DNA of 64,000 bases from Beta vulgaris subsp. vulgaris. Its lineage: Eukaryota; Streptophyta; Magnoliopsida; Caryophyllales; Amaranthaceae. Below the pieces are notes generated by a model, which saw only the letters and a list, made by a program, of their open reading frames with translations, searched no databases and was not told the origin of the DNA. The stretch lies in contig NC_079209.1 in the NCBI RefSeq assembly GCF_026745355.1, positions 2,103,001 to 2,167,000 on the forward strand, read 5' to 3'. Of this stretch, positions 1 to 10,085 are shown one piece after another; the first letter of the stretch is position 1, and every line of letters starts with the position of its first letter. Made by a program: the position numbers and the translations under genes.

Positions 1-53
1 GCAAAAAATTATTGTATGATGATTGAACTTAAGTTATTAAAAAGTGCAACTAC

Positions 54-206
54 CTTCAACTTGAAGGTGTGCAATAAAGGGCATGCCTCAATTAAAGAGA
101 TCAAACCCAGAATATTTTCATCAACTTTTGCTGCATCAGAGACTGTAAACTCCAATTGCTTAACATTAGGAAAAGCCGCCGGAAATCCGGTAGGAGCAGG
201 GGAATC
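54..206 (-). pseudogene. FBD/LRR-type exon of an F-box gene (fragment)
   Basis: On the minus strand a 153-nt exon runs open in phase 0 between an AG acceptor (207-208) and a GT donor (52-53). It encodes 51 residues beginning DSPAPTGFPAAFPNVKQLEF and ending in EACPLLHTFKLK. The pattern 'NVKQLEF..ILGLISLIEACPLLHTFKLK' is typical of the FBD/LRR part of plant F-box/FBD proteins, which act as substrate receptors of SCF ubiquitin ligases. An F-box lies about 700 bp upstream on the same strand, but the roughly 200 residues of LRR normally found between the two are not there. I therefore read this as part of a degraded gene; the rest may run off the left edge of the window. Confidence 0.5.
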
Positions 207-514
207 CTACATACAATTGAAATAAACCCAAACCTGGTTAGTTTATACTTGTACAAACAGTAATGCAAAGCTAAATCTTCTATCCATATCTTTGTTTTTG
301 TTTTTATTTGAAGCATATAATATATGTATGTCATTCGTTTCTATAGGTTGTTATTAGCAATACATTATACGAACCAATGGAAATAAGTAGTACTAGTACA
401 ATGTATTCTAAAGGTATTCAAATTTGTGGCGCGATTCGCAATTATAGCCTGGTTAACCCATTTAATATATTTTTGTAGTTCACTAGTTTCAGGATTTTGG
501 TGCTCCAAGATTAA

Positions 515-924
515 GGCCCTGTTTGGCACTAGCGTTTGAGGTAGCGGTTAGCGGTTGGACAAGATTGAAACGCTACTTAAGAAAATTATGAGTGTTTGGT
601 AAGGTAGTGGTTGTAGTAGCGGGTAGCAGTTGGAGTAGATTATGAGTAGCGGTTGTGGAATGTTACTACAAGTCACGTTTGAGATTTAGAGGTAGCGGTC
701 TAGCAAATAAACCCTATATTAGCATAAGGTAGAATAATTAACTATTTTTTTTTATCTTTTACAATAATTCCAACAGCTACTTTTGCCAAACACTTCTAAT
801 TAAACAACTAATTCAATCACTGACCGCTGACAGTTACTAGTAGACAGCTAGCAGCTACCCCCAACAGCTACCGCTACTACAACCGCTAACAGCTACTAGA
901 ACCGCTAGTTTTGCCAAACATGCC
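515..924. mobile_element. hAT-like MITE inside the F-box gene relic
   Basis: The ends are imperfect inverted repeats: GGCCCTGTTTGGCA on the left and TGCCAAACATGCC on the right. The subterminal parts are filled with short GGTAGCGGTTAGCGGTTG-type repeats and their complements (AACCGCTAACAGCTAC), as in hAT-derived non-autonomous elements. The interior codes for nothing. No clear 8-bp target duplication was found, so the superfamily is an inference. The element abuts the F-box reading frame. Similar CAGCTAACAGCTAACAACT sequence ending in AAACATGGCC occurs at about 55920-56050. Confidence 0.55.
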
Positions 925-1100
925 TCCACCTTTTTGAAAGAAGGCTTTTGTTCTTGCTGCTGTTTTTATCTCCACAAAAGATAACAAATACATCACTAAC
1001 ACCAGGATATCATTAGGTAACCGGCTAATGAAATCCACATTCTTACTTTGATCTCCTTCATTATCAGTGGCCTTGTTGTGCCTTTGCAAAATAAAATAAA
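925..1100 (-). pseudogene. F-box domain fragment
   Basis: The minus strand encodes DFISRLPNDILVLVMYLLSF followed by VEIKTAARTKAFFQK. This matches the start of a plant F-box (D.IS.LP.DIL..I..LL...E...T...SKRW), the Skp1-binding module of SCF E3 ligases. The domain stops where the SKRW end would be expected, and translation continues into the inverted repeat of the hAT-like MITE (515-924), so the gene is interrupted. Together with the FBD exon at 54-206 it suggests a broken F-box/FBD gene. The true upstream start is not evident. Confidence 0.5.
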
Positions 1101-1399
1101 TATATGAGTATGCTTTATTAAAAAATTGACATGAAGTATACATAATCAGCCCCAACTCTAGGGTTACCTTCTCAAAATGATTCGAACTACTAAATTTTCT
1201 ATATATTATAATTTATAAACCTAAAATAGATTAGTGTACGCAAATAAAGTTCCCCTAGAAGTTGGGATTATTCGATCAGGGGGTATCTTCTATCCAAACT
1301 GTAACCCCCCTTAAAAGAAAGTAAGGCTTTATTGGACACCTTATTACAGATGCTACCAGGAAACCAAAAGAGAAATAATCAAAATATCTAACCCAAAAT

Positions 1400-1695
1400 G
1401 TCATTTGGACGGACCTGAGTCCTGAATACAAGATGTTCTCTTTATCTGAGCTCGCAACAGCATCACCTCAGCAAGCAATCTGATTCGACCTAAAGAACAC
1501 AAGCCTGCATCAAAATCAATATCTGACAGCTTCGGCTTCAACTTTAAGAGCAAATTGTCATGCACTACTATACGCAAGCCTGTCAAGGCTTCAGAAATTG
1601 TTGTATCTGTCTTAAGCTTCAAGGGGCGAATTATGGGGGCACACCAATGTTTCACAGTCGGAAGCAAAGCAAAAGGAGCGTTATCTCGAACCATG
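1400..1695 (-). other. Possible RNase H-like retroelement relic (copy in duplicate)
   Basis: The minus-strand reading includes MVRDNAPFALLPTVKHW and, further on, GRIRLLAEVMLLRAQ. It is homologous to the relic at 18640-18970, where the order VRDSAQFAVLP ... LQAEVIAARYC resembles the 'VRD..G.F......AE..A.R.GL' pattern of plant LINE-type RNase H domains. The frame is only loosely kept and there is no catalytic set, so it is at most a remnant lying in the former 3' flank of the duplicated gene. Confidence 0.25.
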
Positions 1696-3365
1696 TCCCC
1701 CTCGTACTAGTAGTCTCATCACTCGATTACACGCCAGAGGGGGTCTAATCTTTTCTTCTAAAACCACTATTTTCAATATAAGGTCCTTATCTTACACTAG
1801 TAACCTTTTGAAAGATTTGATGTCAAAAAAAAAAAAAACCTTTTGAAAGATGGAGAGGGGTTTTAAGCAAAACAGCAACCATTCGTCTCCAGATTAAGAC
1901 ATTCCAATTTCAAGTATAGTACAACAGTACAAGTGAATCAACGATATAAACCTTCCCTACATATACCAAAATTTTGCACATTTCATCACCAATTTCATTT
2001 GAGATACCATTTTAACCATCGAAGGTTCCTACTACAAGTTCACAACTACTCTTATACACTAACACCAACAATCCAAGGTACTCCTTTTATACCTCTGACC
2101 CTAAAGCTATTCTGCTTACAAACTCGCCTTGGAAATTACTTAAGAGCTTCTTGTTAATAACATTTGTTAATAGCCTTCACCCTCTAGAATTACTCGCGGA
2201 AAAGAAAACATAGGAAAAGTTTAAATCTTCGGCAATTTAGACATATGCATGTAATGTATCCAACTAGTGCAAAGTTACACAAGTTACAAGTTAGAGCCAA
2301 ATTCAACGATACAACATCTATTGTTTCTCTTATGAGTTTTACATAGCATGAATTTTAGCTGCACAGTACAACAATAGTGCCAAATTGCCACCAGTAAGTC
2401 GTAAACCAGGAACTTGCCAAAACCCATACAAAAATGCAAATCAATATTAGCTAGTCCTCTCAATAAAAATCTTACAAGCAAGTTCATATATCTGTTCTAG
2501 CACTACGCACAAATCAACATAATCTAAAGAAAACAACAGCACCATATTGTTATCCCCTCAGAAGGGTATAACATTCAGATAATCCTAAAATATACAGTTC
2601 CTAGATAATTGCTCTAATCAATAGAGCAGTGCAACACCTTGTATGTGTATGCATGTGCAAATAATGAAGAGTGAGAGATTGACCTTCTAGTGATCAGTGT
2701 GACTAGTAATTTTATGCCTTAACTTCCAGCTCTTTGGATATCAATTTGGATGCAAACCTCTGAACTGCACGGTTGTGTTGATTGTTAAAATTTACAACTG
2801 ATGTTCTAATCTTGTTACGCACCCTAATAATTTAGGATTCTTCTACTCTGCTATTCTTCATATAGTGGAAATTTGGGTGCTCGTTCGTGGGATTTTCACC
2901 TCAAGTTGAGAATTTTTCCCACATAAATTGTGTGTACATTTCATTACTCTTCTTTCAGTATTTTCATCTCTACTTATTTTTTCTCAATCTCTACCTATGT
3001 GCTTCCACTCACACTCATAACCTAACACAAATAAATCATTCAAATCATGAAAACAGTTCTCTATAGTAAATCTTCATTCAATTATTGTTTTAGTATTAAG
3101 CACAACCGTTGTAAACACAGTAGTCCAACCACTGGAAAAGAACGACTGAGACTGGCTGTGCACAATATATATAGTATTGTTTCATTCAATAGAACTACAA
3201 TATATTAAAGAGGGAAAAAGAACAGAATATAGTAGCGCATTAACATTGAGTCTTGATGCATTTTTGTCAGGATGACAACAAAAACTTGGAAGTCACACGT
3301 TGAAATATACTCGAGTTTGATCTCCAGTTGTGTTCCTGAGTCTCGACTTAAGCAAATTTAGGATA

Positions 3366-3545
3366 CTTCCTCCGTTTTTCTTTAGATGTTACACTTTCTA
3401 TTTTAGGAAGTTACACTTTTATTTTGGTAATAACCTCTCTCTCTCCTATCACATGTTCACATGGGATCCTTTTGTTTTTCATTCTCTCTATCTCTCTCCT
3501 CTCCAAAAATTACCTAGGAATCCGTGATTTGAAAAGTAGAGGAAG
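3366..3545. mobile_element. Stowaway-like MITE with TA target duplication
   Basis: It begins CTTCCTCCGTTTTTC, ends GAGGAAG and is flanked by TA on both sides (3364-3365 and 3546-3547). The paralogous region near 21545 has an uninterrupted sequence at the same place, so this is an insertion made in the duplicate only. It has no coding capacity. The ends and TA duplication are those of Tc1/mariner-derived Stowaway elements. Confidence 0.75.
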
Positions 3546-4007
3546 TATATTATTTGGTTTTGGCTATGGGATGACATAATAATGTAATAGATTTCATAAG
3601 CAATCATCAAGATGCAATTTGACTCTGCCGTGTTTACTTAGATTACAGTTGTCGTTAGCATCATATTTCACTGTCAATGAAGTGAATTCGGATTACTTAC
3701 ATTGTCAAGCTCTTTTGCACAAGCCCCAGCCTTTTCAACATTTTCATTATTGTCCATCATCAAACTGAATTGCAGGGCCTCCATGCTGTCTCTTTATCGA
3801 AATTAAACTTAGGGGTCATATATTCTTCTGTGACATTCTTTAAGATTTCTTGCAATATGGTGCTGTGTTTAAACCTATATGTGGAATAGGATGGACATTG
3901 AAAGCATAATAGCATAACTGCATAAGGCATAAGTATAAGGGCATAACTCAACATGGATTTTCTCTATTCAGTCACTTCTCGATTTACAAGCAAAAGCTAA
4001 TTAAATA

Positions 4008-4215
4008 CTTCCTCCGTTTCTTTTTACTCGCTACACTTCTCATTTCACGGACTCCTAGGCAATTTTTGGAGAAGAGAGAGGTAGAGAGTAAAAAGAAAAG
4101 GGACCCATGTGGGAGGAGAGAGATAGAGAGAGTTTATTGCCCAAAACAGAAATGTAGCAAGTAATGTGAAACTTCCCATAATGAAAAGTGTAGCGAGTAA
4201 AAAGAACGGAGGAAG
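4008..4215. mobile_element. Stowaway-like MITE with TA target duplication
   Basis: The terminal inverted repeats are CTTCCTCCGTTTCTTTTTAC and its complement GTAAAAAGAACGGAGGAAG, flanked by TA at 4006-4007 and 4216-4217. The intact paralogous locus near 21980 reads straight through, giving the empty site. The internal sequence is also partly palindromic (CTCGCTACACTTC / TGTAGCGAG), so a transcript would fold into a hairpin. Confidence 0.8.
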
Positions 4216-4364
4216 TATATTGAATAAGCATGTTTAACAGGTTACCCTATCTCCAAGTTCATTAGCTGATACTTTAGGCACTCTGCACCATTTTACAAAA
4301 AGAAAAGATGAAATTAGTTATCAGAAAACAATCTAATATAATAATTACATGATTTGACAGCTTA

Positions 4365-5536
4365 GGGTGCGTTCTATTCAACTTATTGGACCTGAACTTA
4401 TTGGAACTTATCTGAACTGAACTTATTGAACCTGAACTGAACTTATTGGAACTTATTAAACCTGATTGGACCTGATTGGATCTGATTCAACTTATTGGAC
4501 CTGATTGAACCTGATTGGAACTTATTAGACCTGATTGAACCTGATTGACCTTCTTAGACTTTATTGAAACTTATTGACCCTGATTGAAACTTATTAGACC
4601 TTATTGCACCTGATTGAAACTTATTAGACCTTATTGGACCTGATTGAAATTTATTTGACCTCAAAATTTTTTATGGAATAATTATTATTATAATTCGTCC
4701 TTTAAAAAATAATGATTATTAATTATCTCTTATGATAATTAATTTAACAAAAAAATTACTATTTATATATTTGCCTATACATAACTTTCATCACTAATAT
4801 ATCTAATAGTGTTGTTTAAATTTTATAAAACACTAGTAGAAAATCAAAAAATTAATTATTATTATTATTATTATTATTATTATTGTTAACCTTAATTATT
4901 TGACCATGATTATAATATTATTCAATAGCAATATGAATAATCAAATAATAGACAATAATACAAGTATAATACTATACATTGTGGTACTTTAATAAAAAAT
5001 TCTAATAATAACATAATCAGCTAATAGTAATATGAATAATAAAATAATAGACATAATACAAATAAATAATAAAATAATAGACATAATACAAATAAATAAT
5101 AAAATAATAGACATAATACAAATAAATAATAAAATAATAGACACTAATACAAGTATAATACTATATGATCATTGTGGTACTTTAATTGAAATTCTAATAA
5201 TAACATAATCCGCTAATAGTGATATGAAATTATGAATAACAAAATAGTGGACAATAATACAAATGTTTATTAAACATTGACTATTTGGACCTTATTGGAC
5301 CTGATTGGAACTTATTGGACCTTATTAGACCTGATTGGAACTTATTGCACCTGATTGGAACTTATTGCACCTGATTGGAACTTATTGCACCTGATTGGAA
5401 CTTATTGGACCTTATTAGACCTTATTGGAACTTATTGCACTTATTAGACCTTATTGCAACTTATCTGAACTTATCTGAACTTATCTGAACTTATTGGACC
5501 TGAAACTTAATTTTTTAAGTTGAACAAAACGCACCC
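4365..5536. mobile_element. PIF/Harbinger-like non-autonomous element, copy 1 (1.17 kb)
   Basis: The ends are GGGTGCGTTCTATTCAACTT and its complement AAGTTGAACAAAACGCACCC, flanked by TTA at 4362-4364 and 5537-5539. The paralogous locus at about 22130 reads CAGCTTAGTAGTG without the insert and has a single TTA, which proves insertion with a 3-bp TTA duplication as made by PIF/Harbinger transposases. Both subterminal zones hold long arrays of an approximately 20-bp motif (CTTATTGGACCTGATTGGAA and variants). The AT-rich core includes a 30-bp tandem repeat at 5041-5148. No transposase is encoded, so it must be mobilised by proteins made elsewhere. Confidence 0.85.
5041..5148. repeat. 30-bp tandem repeat, about 3.6 copies
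   Basis: The unit contains AAAATAATAGACATAATACA followed by AATAAATAAT. Successive copies are nearly identical. It lies in the core of Harbinger-like copy 1; copy 2 has a related shorter array at about 6855-6935. Confidence 0.85.
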
Positions 5537-5679
5537 TTAGTAGTGTGTTGCACCTGCTTTCACTGGGTGAGACACGTTTCGATGTTTGAACCTTTGCTAG
5601 AATGATATCAGTAGACAGTAGTCTGTCCATTAATTTGATAAGTTACATGCCAAAGCAAATGCCATTTTCTTGGCGGAGA

Positions 5680-5835
5680 TTGATTGAGTGACCCTAAGGG
5701 TATTGAATTTTCATTGGTTAGGAATACATTAAAACATTATTTTTATGTCTCTTCTCTCCTCATTTATTACATACATATCAATATTTTAATCTAATGTGTC
5801 TAAGAGGGTTGGCAACCCTAAGGGTTACTCAAACA
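5680..5835. mobile_element. Small MITE splitting the exon 2 relic
   Basis: The left end GAGTGACCCTAAGGGT and right end ACCCTAAGGGTTACTC are imperfect inverted repeats. The sequence lies between two blocks that match adjacent parts of exon 2 of the intact gene (the blocks near 5645-5665 and 5845-5868). The exact borders and the target duplication are unclear because TTTCTTGGC occurs on both sides. Confidence 0.5.
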
Positions 5836-6049
5836 TTTTCCTTTCTTGGCCCCTTTGGAAGACATAGACTTCCAACAACAATGTGCTAGAGACAACACAT
5901 CTGTTTCTATTTTGATACAAAAATGACTCAAAGATATTATTGCTCATCATATAACCTTAAGTATTAGCATGGTCTGCACCTCCTAAACTTACTCTCCAAC
6001 CCCAATCATGTATTTTGACGAAGGAATAATTTAGAATGTTGGCGATTAA

Positions 6050-7266
6050 GGGTGCGTTTTATTCAACTTATTGGCCCTGAACTTATTGGACCTTATCTGA
6101 ACTGAACTTATTGAACCTGAATTGAACTTATTGGAACTTATTAAACCTGATGGACCTGATTCAACCTATTGAACCTGATTGAACTTATTGGACCTTATTG
6201 GAACTTATTGACCTTATTGAAACTTATTAGACCTTATTGGCCTTGATTGAAACTTATTAGACCTTATTGGACCTGATTGAAACTTATTTAGACCTGATTG
6301 AAACTTATTTGACCTTATTAGACAAAAAAATTGATCATTAATAACATAAATATTACCACTAACGTAAATACTACCCTCAAAATTTTTTATGGAGTAATAA
6401 TTATTATAATTCGTCCTTTAAAAAATAATGATTATTAATTATCTCTTATGATAATTAATTTAACAAAAAAATTTACTATTTATATATTTGCCTATACATA
6501 ACTTTCACCACTAATATATCTAATAGTCTTGTTTTGATTTTATAAAACACTAGTAGAAAAGCAAAAATTTTAATATGAATAATAAATAATAGACATAATA
6601 CAAATAAATAATAAAATAATAGACATAATACAAATAAATAATAAAATAATGTAATTATAATTATTATTGCAAAATATTGTAATTATAATAATTATTATTA
6701 TTATTATTGTTAACCTTAATTATTTGACCATGATTATAATATTATTTAATAGCAATATGAATAATCATAAATAGACAATAATACAAGTATAATAATATAC
6801 ATTGTGGTACTTTAATAAAAAATTCTAATAATAACATAATCAGCTAATAGTAATATGAATAATAAAATAATAGACATAATATAAATAAATAATAAAATAA
6901 TAGACATAATACAAATAAATAATAAAATAATAGACACTAATACAAGTATAATACTATATAATCATTGTGGTACTTTAATTAAAATTCTAATAATAACATA
7001 ATCAGCTAATAGTGATATGAAATTATGAATAACAAAATAATGGACAATAATACAAATGTTTATTAAACATTGACTATTGACCTTGTTGGACCTTATTAGA
7101 CCTGATTGGAACTTATTGCACTGATTGGAACTTATTGCACCTGATTGGAACTTATTGCACCTTATTAGACCTTATTGGAACTTATTGCCCTTATTAGACC
7201 TTATTGCAACTTATCTGAACTTATTGGACCTGAAACTTAATTTTTTAAGTTGAACAGAACGCACCC
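6050..7266. mobile_element. PIF/Harbinger-like non-autonomous element, copy 2 (1.22 kb)
   Basis: The terminal repeats GGGTGCGTTTTATTCAACTT and AAGTTGAACAGAACGCACCC are flanked by TAA at 6047-6049 and 7267-7269. The core (around TTTTTTATGGAGTAATAATT) is collinear with copy 1, and the subterminal arrays of the CTTATTGGACCTGATTG motif are present at both ends. Target duplications TTA and TAA in the two copies fit the TWA preference of PIF/Harbinger. There is no open reading frame of note. Confidence 0.85.
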
Positions 7267-7527
7267 TAAGATGCTTATTGTAATGGAAAGTTGAAAACCA
7301 ATGTTGAGTGATCCTCTGTACTTGGATGGTGCCATTTCTGATAAGTATAATGGTATAAACTATAATTAACCTAAGTAAACATAGGTTAGTTTAAGAAAAG
7401 TAATTAAATTAAGTGATTATCACTTTGTTATTTCATAAATAAATAAATATACATGGCCTCCAGGGCAGTCTAATCACCTAATATGGCGTGTAGAACGATT
7501 AACAACATAGTGCCCTACTTGTTAGAG

Positions 7528-7670
7528 ACGCGAAGAGACACGAAGAGACAAGACTCTATGTCGCAACCAACTGAATAGACGCGAAGAAATGCGAAGAGAC
7601 GCGAAGAGACGAAGACTCTATGTCGCAACCAACTGAAGAGACTCCGTCGTTCGTCGCGTCGCGACCAACC
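7528..7670. repeat. Tandem repeat of a GCGAAGAGACGCGAAGAGAC-rich unit
   Basis: Two copies of a unit of about 75 bp containing CGAAGAGAC repeats and GACTCTATGTCGCAACCAAC are followed by a partial third that ends in the GC-rich stretch CGTCGTTCGTCGCGTCGCGA. The base composition contrasts with the AT-rich surroundings. No function is apparent. Confidence 0.6.
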
Positions 7671-8152
7671 TCACGTCTCTCGTCTAATCTCTTCGCCGTC
7701 AACATTGTTCAGAATTCTAGGGGTATTTTTTTTCAGTTCACCTTTTTTTTGTAATTTCATTAATTTTCGTCAACGAGAATTTCTGGTTTTCGAATTTCTA
7801 GTGAATTATACTCTGTGTAATTTTCGTCATGGCTTTCGAATTAATTTTTGAGTAATGTTACTCGAATGTTGGGTCTGGTTTGTTAATTTTGGTCGCTTTC
7901 GAATTTTGGTCTGGTTTGTTAATTGTTGTCCTAGCTTTCGAATTTTGGATTAATTTACTCGAAATTTGGAGTAATTGTTAGCTATGCTACTTTTAGCTAT
8001 TATTTTGTGTTATTTATGTAATTTTTTTTACTAAGATTTATTTCATTTCGTTTGGTGGATAATGGATGCGATAGTGGTTTGGTTTGAATTTGTTCAAATT
8101 TGATAACAAAATGCAAAAAAAAAAAAAATGTTTTTTTGACCTACCTCTTTCC

Positions 8153-8402
8153 CTATTGCTGTGGTTTTGGCTAAAAAACCGCAGCAATATGTTACAATAT
8201 ACCTGTATGTTTTAGTATTTTAAAAACACATATTGTTGCGGTTTTGGCCTAAAAACCGCAACAATATTTGTCGATATTGTTGCGGTTTAAAACCGCGGCA
8301 ATATAATTAATACCTATTGTTGCCCCCTTAATTGCTGCGCGTCCAAAACCGCAGCAATATGGCACTTTTTAACTGCAGCAAATAGCATTTATTCTACTAG
8401 TG
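8153..8402. mobile_element. Terminal fragment of a CACTA (En/Spm) element
   Basis: The sequence ends ATTCTACTAGTG, the complement of the CACTAGTAGAAT terminal repeat of plant CACTA transposons. The preceding 250 bp hold repeated and inverted copies of a subterminal motif (GCGGTTTTGGCCTAAAAACC, AACCGCAACAATA, ACCGCAGCAATATG), as expected of CACTA transposase-binding repeats. The opposite end was not found in this neighbourhood, so only one end, or a solo fragment, is supported. Confidence 0.6.
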
Positions 8403-8620
8403 CTATATCGTTTTGCAAGCTTTATTTTGTCAAAAAGAGTTTAACAATGATGTATTAATTGTTATAGGAAGCACGTGTAAAGTTATATTTGTTTGAGTGA
8501 TTAAGGAATTAGTTGGCATTGTTGGCATCTTTTTTAGTTACATATTGCTTTATCATCCATTATTAGAAGGTTAATATTAGAACTCAAAATCATTATATGA
8601 TGTATTATAACTTTAACAAC

Positions 8621-8831
8621 ATATATATACTAATATATTAAAATTTGTTTCTAAGCAAAGATCTGTGCCACGTGGGGCTATATCTTAGTGTGTTTACTTT
8701 ATATAAACACGCATATAATAAAAAAAATAGAAAATGCATCCTATAAAATTTGATCCCATATGTTATAATATTTGTGAAGTAAAATGTTAATAAATGAAAA
8801 TTATAATTAATTGGGCAGGCCTAAAAACTAG
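8621..8831 (+). mobile_element. Degenerate Helitron-like fragment
   Basis: It opens with TATACTAATATATTAAAA, like the Helitron at 51094, and ends with CTAAAAACTAG before a T. The 3' hairpin is largely lost (GGGCAGGCC only). It is annotated by similarity to the better copy; the borders are approximate. Confidence 0.4.
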
Positions 8832-9120
8832 TTGTTATTAAATAGTAGTTCATGTTCACCGATTAAAGCCTCGTTTAATGATAGTCGTACAGGGCCTCCG
8901 TAATACTTGGGATGGCCTGAGCATGGAATACAATCCTTAGTATTTTAATTAATCAAGAAAATATTTACAACATTATTCAACTATTTGCATTAATTGTTTC
9001 ATATTCTCCAATCCAAAAATCAACAAATCAACAATATAAAGTCCTATATATTTACTCAAAGTAATTGTACAAAATGACTCAGACGTCAATTTTAACATAC
9101 TGCAGGGTTTGTCTTTTCCA

Positions 9121-9525
9121 TCACATGGTCTTGAGATTTTTAATCCAGCTTGCAGTTGCAACAGATTTTACGTCTAATTCTCTTGAACCCATAAGATGAG
9201 GAGTGAAATAGGCAAACAATTCTCTACGATAGTCATTCCTATCAGTGACAATTTCGATCATTTTGCTCATGATATCACTATTCTCTTCCTTAATACTACT
9301 CATCTTGGCAGAATTTTCTTTAATTTCATCAATTTGGGGCACACTTTTGGAGTTGATTTCACGAAATTTATTGAACAGGGCGAGAAGTTTTGGCTCATTC
9401 TCTGCACGTTTGAGTTAATAATGAATGTACAAGTTATTCTAACAACTATTTATGTTGTTGTATGATTCCTCCATCAAAAGGAGGAGATTTCTTTTTCCCT
9501 CGCTTGCAGATGTGTACTCCGCCAT
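9121..9525 (-). CDS. Possible two-exon small coiled-coil protein (unrecognised)
   Basis: Exon 1 (9525-9447) starts MAEYTSASEGKRNLLLLMEE. A GT donor at 9446-9445 and an AG acceptor at 9403-9402 join it in frame to exon 2 (9401-9121), which encodes ENEPKLLALFNKFREINSKS and ends in WIKNLKTM, for 119 residues in all. The middle is charged and heptad-like (IDEIKENSAKMSSIKEENSD), suggesting a short coiled coil. I do not recognise the family. In favour: the only frame-preserving join gives a continuous product with a plausible start. Against: the intron would be very short (about 45 nt), and the locus is repeat-rich, so it may be a gene fragment carried by a transposon. The sequence upstream of the start (9540-9870) is a set of degenerate repeats. 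Confidence 0.35.
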
Positions 9526-9539
9526 GAATATCGACGTGA

Positions 9540-9870
9540 ACTGAGAAAAGATTCAGGGAAAATTTTGAATTAGGGGTTCGCCGAATGCGAGAGAGAAGAG
9601 ATTGGGAAAAAAATTAGGGTTTCGCATAGATTCGAGAGAGAAGATATTGGAAAAAAAGAATTAGGGATTTAGAGTTGTACAAATTCGTAAGCAAATAGAA
9701 AATCAACGTGAATTGAGAAAAGATTCAAGGAAAATTTCGCAAGATGCGAGAGAGAAAAGATTGGGAAAAAAGAATTAGGGTTTCTTGGAAATTCGAGAGA
9801 GAAGAGATTGGGAAAAAAGAATTAGGGTTTTAGCGTTGTACAGAAATTAGGGGAATGGAAAAGAATATAG
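9540..9870. repeat. Degenerate direct repeats containing GAGAGAGAAGAGATTGGG
   Basis: Four copies of a segment of 70-90 bp contain CGAGAGAGAAGAGATTGGG followed by AAAAAAGAATTAGGGTTT, and some also contain TCAACGTGAATTGAGAAAAG. They lie immediately upstream of the possible small gene at 9121-9525, where a 5' leader would be. TTAGGGTTT resembles telomere/telo-box sequence but is not in uninterrupted arrays. Confidence 0.65.
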
Positions 9871-9884
9871 CCGTTTGAAAAATT

Positions 9885-10085
9885 ACTTTTAATTTTTATT
9901 TTATAGAAATTAGCTCTATAAGTTTCACATTTTGAAAATAAGGGAGCACTGACAATATATTAGTCTTTACCTCTAAACTTTTAACGCTTTGGATTTTGAC
10001 TTTTGAGGGCACATTGTTTCTTTAATTATCTAGCTGTTCCTTCTTTGCATGGGTCTTTTGTCATCATATATGGCATGACTGTGAG
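9885..10085. repeat. Segment duplicated at 13083-13352
   Basis: Both copies contain AATTAGCTCT, ATAAGGGAGCA, TTAGTCTTTAC, GGGCACATTGTTTCTT and TCATCATATATGGCATGACT in the same order, with about 60 bp of extra sequence in the second copy. One copy lies 1.4 kb upstream of the GDSL esterase and the other inside its intron 2. It is not obviously coding. Confidence 0.7.

Larger units (their letters stand above)
1290..5890 (-). pseudogene. Decayed partial duplicate of the At4g18490-like gene and its 3' flank
   Basis: Long stretches match 18540-22240 closely and continue with a piece matching 26410-26500. Recognisable exon relics (numbered as in the intact gene) are exon 12 at 3701-3874, exon 11 at 4246-4282, exon 10 at 5554-5615 and part of exon 2 in 5645-5868. 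The exon 12 relic has lost one base near 3784 relative to the intact copy, shifting the frame before the [15 protein letters not shown] segment. The equivalent of 20093-20935, including the last coding exon, is missing near 2795, and exons 3-9 are also missing. Four MITEs have landed inside (3366, 4008, 4365, about 5680). It cannot make the family protein. Confidence 0.8.

Noticed and set aside
5041..5148. Regular 30-bp repeats considered as a CRISPR-like array
   Set aside because: The units are contiguous without unique spacers, AT-rich, and inside a plant transposon; the genome is eukaryotic.
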